DNA of 44,971 nt. It comes from Bacteroidales bacterium UBA6445 (lineage in GTDB: Bacteria; Bacteroidota; Bacteroidia; Bacteroidales; UBA932). The notes below the pieces were generated by a model, which saw only the letters and a program-made list of their open reading frames with translations, ran no database searches and was not told where the DNA came from. The stretch spans positions 1 through 44,971 of the forward strand of contig DJOF01000012.1 of the NCBI GenBank assembly GCA_002439585.1, given 5' to 3'. Of this stretch, positions 26,645 to 34,016 are shown piece after piece. The position numbers and the translations under genes were made by a program. How positions within the stretch are numbered: the first letter of the stretch is position 1; each line of letters opens with the position of its first letter.

Positions 26645-28480
26645 TTAGCTATCTGACTGAGCTGATTCTTTTGCCGATACTTCAGAAGCGTCTGCCGTGC
26701 CCTCAACAAATGCCACAATCTCGCCTTTGACTACCTTATCCCCCTGCTTTCCGGTCACGGCAACGATTCGTCCGTCAACTGCCGAGACAATCTCTTCGAG
26801 ACCATAATAAGTCTGGATAAATCCAAGCGGCTTGCCAGCCTCGACCTTTGTTCCCGCTACTGGTGCCGTAGAATCATCGTCAACATCGAGCTGCCACATA
26901 AGTTGTCCCTTTGCAGAAGCCTGAACAGGGACAGCATGAGGATACTTGGCGGCATATTCGTTGACATCGAACTTAGGCATCTCAACTACTGGACGAACAA
27001 CGTTGATAGGTGCACCGGCCTTAGCCTTGAGGTCATTGAGCTCGGCATTGAAACGCTCCTTTGCCACGCCACTCTTGTAGTCGCGGTACTGCCTCTCGTG
27101 CATTGCAAACTCAAAGAGCTCCTCTTCGTCCTGTCCCTCGTCCCAGCCTTCTTCTTTCATCATCTGACGGAATTTCGGAAGTTCGTTCGGATACATGTCC
27201 TGAGGTGTGCCGGTATAGAATTCCAGACCTTTCTCCTTTGCAAGTTCTACGATCTCAGGAGCAAGCTTTCCGGGAAGCTGTCCCATACGTCCGAGAATCA
27301 TGTTCCAAGTGTCCTTGTCAATGGTTGTCCAGCGAGGCTTTCCATTGAGAGTATTGAGGAGATTCATCAAGGATACATTCTTGACATACTGGCTGAACGG
27401 TGTCACGAGCGGCGGATAACCAAGCTTTGGCCACACATACTGAACCTCGTCGAAGAGCTTGACCATCAATGTATCAAGGCTGATCTCAGGTCTTCCGTGC
27501 GCACGCTCTGAAGCATTTATCGCACTCTGGAATCCTTTCAGATCGGCCATCATGGAGCCCATCATTCCTCCAGGAAGGCCGCAGCCCACGAGAAGCGATG
27601 ACATAAGATGGTTGGCCGGATTGATCCAGTATCCGAGGAAATCGTCTATGAACTTCTGGGTAAGTCTCCTGACTTCCATGTAGGCGTCCATATTGAGGTC
27701 CTTTACGACAAAGCCGTCTGCCCTCATCATCTCACGTATGGTGATAACGTCCGGATGAATCTTTCCCCAGGAAAGAGGCTCTACGGCAACGTCCAGATAG
27801 TCGGCACCGGCCCTTGCGACCTCCAGCATCGATGCCGGAGAGAACCCTGGGCCACTGTGACCATGGTATTCTACTATGATATGGGGATATTTTTTCTTGA
27901 TGCATGATGTAAGCTGCGCAAGGAAAGTGGGCCTTCCTATGCCGGCCATATCCTTGAGACAGATCTCGTCGCAGCCATATTCAACCACCTTGTCGACTAT
28001 GCCCATATAGTATTCGACGGTATGGACTGGGGAATAGGTTATGGAAAGGGCTACTTGAGATATCATGCCGCCTTTCTTGGCATACTCAACTGAACCTTTG
28101 AGATTCCTGTGGTCATTGAGCCCGCAGAAAGACCTTGCTATATCTGTCCCTTGCTTCTTCTTGACCTTGTACATCAGCTCACGCACATCTGCGGGAACCG
28201 GATTCATACGCAGGGCATTGAGTCCCCTCTCGAGCATATGTGTCTGGATACCGGCCTTATGGAAAGGTGCGGTCCACTTGCGCACGGCCACATTAGGATT
28301 TTCCCCGAAAAGCAGGTTTACCTGTTCGAACGCACCGCCATTGGTCTCCACCCTGTCGAAGCAGCCCATGTCAATGATTGCAGGAGCGACCTCAACGAGT
28401 TGATCGACACGCGGGACATATTTGCCGGAAGACTGCCACATGTCCCTGTAGACTAGGGAAAATTTTATTTCTCTTGCCAT
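26645..28480 (-). CDS. Carboxyltransferase of the PycB/OadA type with degenerate biotinyl domain
   Basis: A 611-residue protein resembling the carboxyltransferase part of pyruvate carboxylase or the alpha subunit of oxaloacetate decarboxylase. The TIM-barrel core keeps RDMWQS (12-17), the lysine of CLKDMAG (Lys176, carbamylated in homologues) and the zinc histidines of YHGHSG (206 and 208). Other motifs differ: FRVFDALND is replaced by ARSFCGLND and ECWGGATFD by ETNGGAFEQ. A PYC_OADA-like middle domain follows. The C-terminal biotinyl/lipoyl fold (about 530-595) has IQTYYGLEEIVSAVDG where carriers have EAMKM, so there is no lysine to accept biotin. It may work with a separate carrier protein. 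No partner subunit lies next to it. Two tandem -7-like elements (28521-28537) precede it. Confidence 0.75.
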   Translation of the reverse strand: MAREIKFSLVYRDMWQSSGKYVPRVDQLVEVAPAIIDMGCFDRVETNGGAFEQVNLLFGENPNVAVRKWTAPFHKAGIQTHMLERGLNALRMNPVPADVRELMYKVKKKQGTDIARSFCGLNDHRNLKGSVEYAKKGGMISQVALSITYSPVHTVEYYMGIVDKVVEYGCDEICLKDMAGIGRPTFLAQLTSCIKKKYPHIIVEYHGHSGPGFSPASMLEVARAGADYLDVAVEPLSWGKIHPDVITIREMMRADGFVVKDLNMDAYMEVRRLTQKFIDDFLGYWINPANHLMSSLLVGCGLPGGMMGSMMADLKGFQSAINASERAHGRPEISLDTLMVKLFDEVQYVWPKLGYPPLVTPFSQYVKNVSLMNLLNTLNGKPRWTTIDKDTWNMILGRMGQLPGKLAPEIVELAKEKGLEFYTGTPQDMYPNELPKFRQMMKEEGWDEGQDEEELFEFAMHERQYRDYKSGVAKERFNAELNDLKAKAGAPINVVRPVVEMPKFDVNEYAAKYPHAVPVQASAKGQLMWQLDVDDDSTAPVAGTKVEAGKPLGFIQTYYGLEEIVSAVDGRIVAVTGKQGDKVVKGEIVAFVEGTADASEVSAKESAQSDS

Positions 28481-28588
28481 TCGTTATTCTGTTTAGATTA
28501 TGACTCAAATTACAATCCTACAAATTTAACAAACTTAGGGGAATAACCGACTTTTCGGCCGTATAACTTTCTCACGGGAATTAAAAGG

Positions 28589-28622
28589 TGTTTTGAAATG
28601 ATTCGGGAACCATTTCAAAACA
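28589..28622. repeat. 12-bp inverted repeat with 10-base loop
   Basis: TGTTTTGAAATG (28589-28600) and CATTTCAAAACA (28611-28622) are perfect complements. The element ends 17 bases before the -33 box of the plus-strand promoter. It lacks a T-run in the useful direction, so it looks more like an operator or a short structured transcript than a terminator. AACAGATTC is directly repeated right after it. Confidence 0.8.
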
Positions 28623-28639
28623 GATTCATAAACAGATTC

Positions 28640-28670
28640 TTTGTTTACATCAATTTAATTCATAAATTTG
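28640..28670 (+). promoter_or_regulatory. Promoter for the small lipoprotein genes
   Basis: TTTG at 28640-28643 and TAAATTTG at 28663-28670 are 19 bases apart, a full Bacteroidota consensus match. Transcription would start near 28677 and give a leader of about 185 bases before the first ATG. Confidence 0.7.
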
Positions 28671-28682
28671 ACAACGCATGGT

Positions 28683-28701
28683 GAGATTTTGCCAAAATCT
28701 C
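28683..28701 (+). repeat. 19-base palindrome at the expected 5' end of the transcript
   Basis: GAGATTTTG (28683-28691) and CAAAATCTC (28693-28701) are perfect arms around a single base. It lies just after the predicted transcription start, so it could be a protein-binding operator. As RNA it could be a 5' stem-loop with a slightly shorter stem. Confidence 0.75.
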
Positions 28702-28860
28702 GGAAGAGATGCCGACAGGCAGAGTTTTCTTTAGCCAACTAACCGATTCCACTTATCCCGGCAACGGATGTAGCTCTTTTTGTCCGACCCTTCGGATTAC
28801 CAACCATCTGCAGCAACCGCACAAGAAAACACCTTCAATCAACTAGGCACAAGGAACAAC

Positions 28861-29220
28861 ATGAAACGAATATTTTGGCTAATTCTCGCATCAGTCCTCA
28901 TTATAGGCTGCGTGCAGGAACACGAAGAACTCAAACCTGAAGAAAGCCCATCTACAGGCGGCATTACATTCGACGATCTCCTCTCGGATACTAAGGCAGG
29001 AAACATAACGTCCACATTGGACAGCCTCAATCTCTAGAGTAAATTGCAATCGTCGAAGGACAACCTCATGTTAGGACGGATTATACTGGCAGACGGTGTC
29101 TACACGCGTCTCATCTCCAAAGAAGATGCCCTTTTCTTCGGCATCTCCGAAGAAACTTATGAAAGGTACGTGGCATACACGGAAGAACTTAACGAAATAA
29201 AACGCCATGAAAACGAATAG
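28861..29220 (+). pseudogene. Small lipoprotein gene split by an in-frame TAG
   Basis: From the ATG at 28861 the frame gives a 58-residue lipoprotein: MKRIFWLILASVLIIGC is a signal peptide with a lipobox cysteine at 17, followed by an acidic linker. It stops at TAG (29035-29037). The same frame then stays open for another 60 codons to the TAG at 29218-29220, with protein-like sequence (ISKEDALFFGISEETYERYV), and it overlaps the next gene by 14 bases as expected for coupled genes. I infer an ancestral 119-residue lipoprotein with a nonsense mutation. Alternatives are a real 58-residue product plus a second short gene from the ATG at 29068, readthrough of UAG, or a sequencing error. The family is unknown to me. 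Confidence 0.55.
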
Positions 29221-29692
29221 AATAAATAAACTCCTGCCCCTGCTCTTAGGCAGCATGATGATCCTCACCTCCATGTCGGACTGCGAGAGAGAAAAATCTC
29301 GATATGAACCTGTCACATTAACATTGGCAGACACGACTTACGTGTCCGAGTATGTCGAAGTTGAGAAAGATATTATATGGAATAATATCGACGTTTACCA
29401 AAAGGACGGAGACGGGTTTTTCTTTTATATCGGGCGGGAATTACACTCCTCTACCGCCAACAAATCCATATGGCTGCACATCTGGGTCAACGACAGAAGC
29501 GCATTGGAACTTAACAAGAAATATCGTGCAATAGTGAGATTGCACGATATAAACTCAATACCTTACTCCGGACAGGTAATTTTCAACGGCAACAATAAAG
29601 GCCTCAGCGGAACTTTTGAATTCATATACGACAAAGAAAACGGAATTGACCAAGTTGCGAATGGAAGTTTCCAGAACCTGACAATTAATTGA
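29207..29692 (+). CDS. Hypothetical exported protein
   Basis: A 161-residue protein I do not recognise. The N-terminus has two lysine/arginine clusters and a hydrophobic stretch (KLLPLLLGSMMILTSMSDC) followed by Cys26. The residue before the cysteine is Asp, a poor lipobox, so lipid attachment is uncertain, but export is likely. The mature part is polar and aromatic with alternating hydrophobic residues (IIWNNIDVYQKDGDGFFFYI), suggesting a beta-sandwich. Its start overlaps the end of the split lipoprotein frame by 14 bases, so the two probably form a transcription unit from the promoter at 28640. A strong hairpin follows at 29756. Confidence 0.7.
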   Translation: MKTNRINKLLPLLLGSMMILTSMSDCEREKSRYEPVTLTLADTTYVSEYVEVEKDIIWNNIDVYQKDGDGFFFYIGRELHSSTANKSIWLHIWVNDRSALELNKKYRAIVRLHDINSIPYSGQVIFNGNNKGLSGTFEFIYDKENGIDQVANGSFQNLTIN

Positions 29693-29755
29693 GGCACTGA
29701 TAATCAAGATCATTACTGACATGGTCGAGATTGACCTTACCGAAAAACAGAAAAA

Positions 29756-29786
29756 GGGGCTTGACTAATGCTTTTTAGTCAGCCCC
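29756..29786. terminator. Bidirectional terminator between convergent genes
   Basis: GGGGC(T)TGACTAA pairs with TTAGTCAGCCCC around a six-base loop, with one bulged T. On the minus strand it is followed by TTTTTCTGTTTTT, a strong T-run ending the transport operon. On the plus strand it is followed by ATTGTTATTT. Confidence 0.85.
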
Positions 29787-29814
29787 ATTGTTATTTAATG
29801 TGTATCGAAAGATG

Positions 29815-31125
29815 TCAGGAAGCGAATACGTATCTTAGAACGAAGAGGACCGCGAGTACCCACATGGTGACTGAGATTCTCTTGAACTTGCCAGACAAGG
29901 CATTAAGCACCACATATGAGATCATGCCAAGCATTATGCCATCTGAGATGCTGTAAGCCAAAGGCATAAGCAGCATAGTAACAAAAGCCGGTATTGCCTC
30001 GGAATAGTCATTCCACTCTATATCCTTGACAGGGCTTGCCATCATTACACCTACAATGAAGAGCACAGGACCTGTTGCAGCTCCTGGGATCGAGAGGAAA
30101 AGAGGTGAGAAGAACAGGGCTATCACAAAGCAGATTGCAATGGTAAATGAAGTAAGACCTGTACGTCCACCTTCGGATACTCCGGAAGCACTCTCGATAT
30201 AAGTAGTAGTAGTACTGGTACCGAACATGGCTCCTGCAGTAGTTGCAACAGCATCAGATAGAAGAATCTTGTTGATACCGTCAACTTTCCCGTCCTTGTC
30301 CACCATACCGGACTTCACGGATACACCTACTACAGTGCCGATAGTATCGAACATGTCGATAAAGAGGAAAGTGAACACGACTATCAGCATATCCCATGAG
30401 AGCACATGCTCCCACTGGAACTGGCAGAATATCGGTGCGATCGAAGGAGGTGTGGAGAAAATGCCGGTAAAATGAGTAACTCCCATAGGGACACCTATAA
30501 TGGTAGTTGCAAGTATACCGAGAAGGAGTCCGCCTCGCACTTTGAGTATTACAAGCACCGAGGTTATGGCGAAACCGATGAGGGCAAGCATAGCGGTCTT
30601 GTCTGAAAGATCTCCAAGACTTACCGAAGTAGCTTCATTACTTACAATTATGCCTGCCGACTTGAGACCTATGAAGGCGATATAGAGGCCGATACCGGCA
30701 CCGATTGCCCTTTTAAGAGTCATTGGGATAGCATCGACAATCATTTTCCGGACATTTGTGACTGTCAGCAAGATAAAGATCAGACCTTCAAGGAAAATGG
30801 CAGTAAGAGCCATCTGCCAGGAGAAGCCCATAGACAGACAGACCGTGTAGACGAAAAATGCATTTAGACCCATGCCAGGAGCAAGGCCGAATGGCTTCTT
30901 GGCATAGAGAGCCATCACAATTGTACCGACAAAAGCAGCAAGGGCAGTTGCAGTAAATACAGCACCTGTAGGCATCCCCTGAGACTCAAGTGCTGAGAAG
31001 ATATTAGGATTGACAGCCAGAATATAGGCCATCGTAAGGAAAGTCGTGAGTCCTGCTACAATCTCTGTGCGGACATTGTTGACAGACGGATTGAAACCGA
31101 ATGCTTTCTCTATAAATTTTGACAT
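29815..31125 (-). CDS. Purine nucleobase permease, AzgA/PbuG type
   Basis: A 436-residue inner-membrane permease of the AzgA-like branch of the NCS2 superfamily (COG2252), which takes up adenine, guanine or hypoxanthine with protons. The start FGFNPSVNNVRTEIVAGLTTFLTMAYILAVNPNI is typical. GLAPGMGLNAFFVYTVC (near 95), FDTIGTVVGVSVKSGMVD (near 265) and the segment GTSTTTTYIESASGVSEGGRTGL (near 300) carry the substrate-binding residues of this group. About twelve to fourteen hydrophobic segments are visible. It starts 12 bases after the Tsx-like channel gene and two genes after apt, which makes a purine role likely. It is the last gene before the terminator at 29756. Confidence 0.9.
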   Translation of the reverse strand: MSKFIEKAFGFNPSVNNVRTEIVAGLTTFLTMAYILAVNPNIFSALESQGMPTGAVFTATALAAFVGTIVMALYAKKPFGLAPGMGLNAFFVYTVCLSMGFSWQMALTAIFLEGLIFILLTVTNVRKMIVDAIPMTLKRAIGAGIGLYIAFIGLKSAGIIVSNEATSVSLGDLSDKTAMLALIGFAITSVLVILKVRGGLLLGILATTIIGVPMGVTHFTGIFSTPPSIAPIFCQFQWEHVLSWDMLIVVFTFLFIDMFDTIGTVVGVSVKSGMVDKDGKVDGINKILLSDAVATTAGAMFGTSTTTTYIESASGVSEGGRTGLTSFTIAICFVIALFFSPLFLSIPGAATGPVLFIVGVMMASPVKDIEWNDYSEAIPAFVTMLLMPLAYSISDGIMLGMISYVVLNALSGKFKRISVTMWVLAVLFVLRYVFAS

Positions 31126-31137
31126 GGCAGCAATCTA

Positions 31138-31947
31138 TCAGAATACCCACTTTGCACCAAGACAGGGACGACACCAGAAGCCCTTGCCTGTACCGAAATC
31201 ATAGGACAACTCTATCTCAGTACCGACATTGAGATTGTCCACACCGAAATGACGGCCTACATTGTACCAAAGCTGCGGCTCTGCAAGGAATACTACGTCC
31301 GAATCCTTGGCCTTGGACCAGTCACGCTCTAAAGACTTGCTGTAAGGAGCCACACTATGACTCTCCCACCAGAAATCAGCAAATCCGCTGAATGTAAGAC
31401 CTTCGGCTCCGAACAGATCCTTCATACCCCATACAAGGGTAAACTGCATCGGGACCGCACTTCTGCGCTTATCTCCCTTCATATCATATCTGTTGGCACC
31501 CTTGTAATTGATATATTTACCGAGGACCTTAACATTCAATGTATTGCGGAAATCGTCGCTATGGATGAACCAGTCTAATCCGGCAAGGAAAGCATGGTTG
31601 ATGCTGTAATTGCTGTAGACTCCTCCGTTGTACTCCACATGGATGCTCAACGGAGATAGCTTCGTATCCTGCCAGAAATTGAGACAGCGGGCAATTTCGA
31701 AATATGTACCGCTAGGGCTATAGCAATAGGCCGGAACCTCTTTCGAGCCTGTATTTTTCTCATAGTCATAATCCACAAAGAAGAAAGTGTTGCCCCAATC
31801 GTCATTGTAGAAGCCTTCAAGAGTCGTTGTCACGTGGCCGCGATCCTTTCCGAAATCATAGAAGACCTGTAGATTGGTTTGGGCCTCGGCAACTGCCGGG
31901 AAGACCAAGGCAGCCGAGAAGGCTGCAATAATGGTTGATTTATACAT
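31138..31947 (-). CDS. Outer-membrane Tsx-like channel (DUF5020 type)
   Basis: A 269-residue predicted outer-membrane beta-barrel. The signal peptide MYKSTIIAAFSAALVFPAVAEA is followed by QTNLQVFYDFGKDRGHVTTT and DWGNTFFFVDYDY. This opening is shared by Bacteroidota DUF5020 proteins and resembles the nucleoside channel Tsx. The chain alternates hydrophobic and polar residues and ends in an aromatic residue (CLGAKWVF), as barrel proteins do. A TTG at 31956 would add three residues; the ATG at 31947 is preferred. Placed between apt and a purine permease, it probably lets nucleosides or nucleobases through the outer membrane. Family membership is from memory and not searched. Confidence 0.75.
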   Translation of the reverse strand: MYKSTIIAAFSAALVFPAVAEAQTNLQVFYDFGKDRGHVTTTLEGFYNDDWGNTFFFVDYDYEKNTGSKEVPAYCYSPSGTYFEIARCLNFWQDTKLSPLSIHVEYNGGVYSNYSINHAFLAGLDWFIHSDDFRNTLNVKVLGKYINYKGANRYDMKGDKRRSAVPMQFTLVWGMKDLFGAEGLTFSGFADFWWESHSVAPYSKSLERDWSKAKDSDVVFLAEPQLWYNVGRHFGVDNLNVGTEIELSYDFGTGKGFWCRPCLGAKWVF

Positions 31948-31981
31948 AAAAAACAAAATTAGGTTTGTCTATAGTTCACAC

Positions 31982-32048
31982 AATAGCATGTAAGCTACGT
32001 GGGTAATATCAGTTCCATGAGCGAGCGATGCCACTCCCACAAGCTATT
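31982..32048 (-). ncRNA. Candidate structured RNA element between apt and the Tsx-like gene
   Basis: The 106-base spacer contains nested complementary blocks. AGCT (31993-31996) pairs with AGCT (32042-32045), GTGGG (31999-32003) with CCCAC (32036-32040), AGT (32011-32013) with ACT (32033-32035) and CAT (32016-32018) with ATG (32028-32030), around a nine-base loop. Alternatively AATAGC (31982-31987) pairs with GCTATT (32043-32048), which excludes the AGCT pairing, so two folds are possible. On the minus strand it is followed by TTTTGTTTTTT directly before the channel start. It does not match the purine riboswitch consensus. Confidence 0.4.
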
Positions 32049-32053
32049 AAGTT

Positions 32054-32578
32054 CTAAAGCTTGAGCAAGGAAGTTACTTCCACACCTGAAGGCAGGGCCG
32101 CTCTTCCACTAAGGTCTTCAAGCTCTACGAGGAAATTGACATACACCTTTGCCGGAGAGAATCTCGACAAGAGTCTCAGGGCCGCCGAGGCACTACCACC
32201 TGTAGCCAACAGGTCATCGTGCAACAATACCACGTCATCTTTAGAGATGGCATCTGTCTGCATCTCAATTGTATCAGGTCCATATTCCTTCATATATGTC
32301 TCGGAATACGTGGAAAAAGGAAGCTTCCCCTTCTTGCGAATAACCGAAAATCCGGCATGAAGCCTGTACGCAAGAGCCGCTCCGAGAATGAAGCCACGGG
32401 ATTCAAGCCCTACCACCTTTGTTATGCCCTTGTCTTTATATAGTTCATAAGCACCGTCTACGGCCTGCGAGAAGGCCTCCGGATCTGCAAAAAGCGTAGT
32501 AAGATCCCTAAAAAGAACGCCTTTTACAGGGAAATCAGGAATATTCCTTATGCTCGAAGCGAGAAATCCAGTATCCAT
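32054..32578 (-). CDS. apt: Adenine phosphoribosyltransferase
   Basis: A 174-residue cytosolic salvage enzyme joining adenine and PRPP to AMP. The PRPP-binding loop is VVLLHDDLLATGGSASAAL near residue 113 (usually VDDLLATGGT). GLESRGFILGAALAYRL near 58 and the N-terminal IPDFPVKGVLFRDLTTLFAD are characteristic of Apt. KLPFSTYSETYMKEYG near 84 matches the flexible catalytic hood. Its ATG overlaps the porin's TGA by one base (TGATG), so translation is probably coupled. Downstream genes encode an outer-membrane channel and a purine permease, giving uptake and trapping in one transcript. Confidence 0.95.
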   Translation of the reverse strand: MDTGFLASSIRNIPDFPVKGVLFRDLTTLFADPEAFSQAVDGAYELYKDKGITKVVGLESRGFILGAALAYRLHAGFSVIRKKGKLPFSTYSETYMKEYGPDTIEMQTDAISKDDVVLLHDDLLATGGSASAALRLLSRFSPAKVYVNFLVELEDLSGRAALPSGVEVTSLLKL

Positions 32579-34002
32579 CAGAATGTAAATTTAACCATTG
32601 CGAGTACCCTATGGTTGGTCACCCAGTGACAGTCATCATTTGCAAGGCCGTTGGAAGATTTTACCATCCCTGTTGCTTTGCCGTAATATGCCGATGTGAT
32701 GTCATATTCCAACCCAAACACGAGCTTACTTCCGAGATTGTAGACAACTGTAGGAGTGAAACGGATAAGAGAATTGAGATTATAGAACCCGTTCTTGCTG
32801 ATATACAGATTGTCCAATGAAGTATAATCGACTCCGTCTATGCTCTTATCGGCTACAAGCGAAGAAGATGTTCCCAGATTGCGTATGAAGCCGAGCATTC
32901 CTTGCACCTGAACTTTGCGTCCGTACTTTGCCGATACGAAAGAGGAGATGCTGTGAAGAGGCGTATATCTTTGTGAGCCATCGGCATTGACCTTGGAGAC
33001 GCCATAGCCTGAAAGTAGATTGATATGCTCCCCAGCCGATCCGTAGACCACCTTGGCATTTATGCTAAAATCCTTGCTTTTGTAGTCTGCATACACATAC
33101 GGTATCGCGGTAGTGATGCGGTCGTTGAGCTTCTTGCCATCAGCTGCACGCCATCTCGGCTTGATGCTGAGCACGTCCACTCCAGCCTTGGCCGAGAATC
33201 CGGACTCTGTCCTAAGCGTCAGCCCTGCATAGACCTCAGGCACCATACTGTATTTGATATAGTCCGCAGATGCACCTGAAGGCCCGGCAGAGAGATACTG
33301 CATCTGATAGATTATACCTCCGGTAAAGGTAAACGCCTTGCTGAAATTATAGTCCACAAGAGCAAGAGGTGTACGGCTGAACGGATTGAACGGGGTACCG
33401 GTCTCAAGTGCTATCACATAAGGCTGGCCCTCTGCAAGCGGATGCCATGCCTGGCCGATCTTGAAGGAAGCACTCTGCTTACCGGAGCGGCCGAGTCCGG
33501 CCCATGAGAGGCGAGCATATGCCTGACGAAGTCGGAGGACAGCGACATTGCCGTTCATACAATAGAAATCGGTCTCTATCTTTGCCGACACATCAGTCTT
33601 GCCGAAGCTGTATCCGGAGACATCAATCCCAAAACGGGATGTTATCGCTAAGAAGCGGAAATTAGGCTGGGCATTGATATCGTCTCCTGAATCACCAATA
33701 TTCTCATCCTTAGGGAGATAGTAGAACAGGTCTTTCGTACCGGCAATATTCTGCCTTGAGTCGAAAGCCATGAAATTGCGCACAAAGCCATAAAGCTTAA
33801 CCTTGGAGGGAGTCTCAGCCTTCTTCTCTGCAGGAACAGAATCTGAAGAAGTATGAGACGCTACATCGGCAACAACAACGGCATCCGAAGTTGTCGCCGA
33901 GACGAGATCTGACGATGCAAAAGCCGGCACAGTCATGACGCAAAAGGCAAATGCAGGCAGAGTCATGGCATACTGCGCAAAGGCTGCAATCTTTTTTCTC
34001 AT
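32578..34002 (-). CDS. Outer-membrane porin, DcaP-like
   Basis: A 474-residue outer-membrane protein. After a signal peptide (cleavage likely after PAFA near residue 30) comes a polar linker rich in Ser, Ala and Val, then VKLYGFVRNFMAFDSRQN, the first barrel strand. FKIGQAWHPLAEGQPYVIALETGTPFNPFSR in the middle and the terminal VLAMVKFTF complete a pattern like DcaP-type porins, which admit dicarboxylates in Acinetobacter. It starts 14 bases after a DASS dicarboxylate symporter gene, which supports that role. The signal peptide holds a short internal duplication (MTLPAFAF, then MTVPAFAS). The exact substrate is inferred. Confidence 0.75.
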   Translation of the reverse strand: MRKKIAAFAQYAMTLPAFAFCVMTVPAFASSDLVSATTSDAVVVADVASHTSSDSVPAEKKAETPSKVKLYGFVRNFMAFDSRQNIAGTKDLFYYLPKDENIGDSGDDINAQPNFRFLAITSRFGIDVSGYSFGKTDVSAKIETDFYCMNGNVAVLRLRQAYARLSWAGLGRSGKQSASFKIGQAWHPLAEGQPYVIALETGTPFNPFSRTPLALVDYNFSKAFTFTGGIIYQMQYLSAGPSGASADYIKYSMVPEVYAGLTLRTESGFSAKAGVDVLSIKPRWRAADGKKLNDRITTAIPYVYADYKSKDFSINAKVVYGSAGEHINLLSGYGVSKVNADGSQRYTPLHSISSFVSAKYGRKVQVQGMLGFIRNLGTSSSLVADKSIDGVDYTSLDNLYISKNGFYNLNSLIRFTPTVVYNLGSKLVFGLEYDITSAYYGKATGMVKSSNGLANDDCHWVTNHRVLAMVKFTF

Positions 34003-34016
34003 AGCAGTTATTTCTG

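Larger units (their letters stand above)
28481..28860 (+). other. 380-base intergenic region: promoter, leader and inverted repeats
   Basis: This gap between the carboxyltransferase start (minus) and the small lipoprotein gene (plus) holds no convincing reading frame. It contains minus-strand -7-like elements at 28521-28537, a 12-bp perfect inverted repeat at 28589-28622 and a plus-strand promoter at 28640-28670. It also has a second palindrome at 28683-28701 and a leader of about 185 bases to the ATG at 28861. The leader has smaller hairpins such as TCCGA/TCGGA near 28782-28795. Confidence 0.6.

Noticed and set aside
28521..28537. Two -7-like elements (TAAATTTG and TAAGTTTG on the minus strand) as carboxyltransferase promoters
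   Set aside because: They were not listed as separate promoters because neither has a TTTG at the -33 distance and the region is AT-rich.
28861..29220. Genome-wide reassignment of TAG to an amino acid
   Set aside because: Many clear genes here end in TAG (for example ftsI, murG, rpiB, truB), so TAG acts as a normal stop. Only local readthrough or mutation remains plausible.
31948..32053. A classical purine riboswitch upstream of the channel and permease genes
   Set aside because: The conserved three-way-junction core sequences of purine aptamers are not present, although the spacer does fold.
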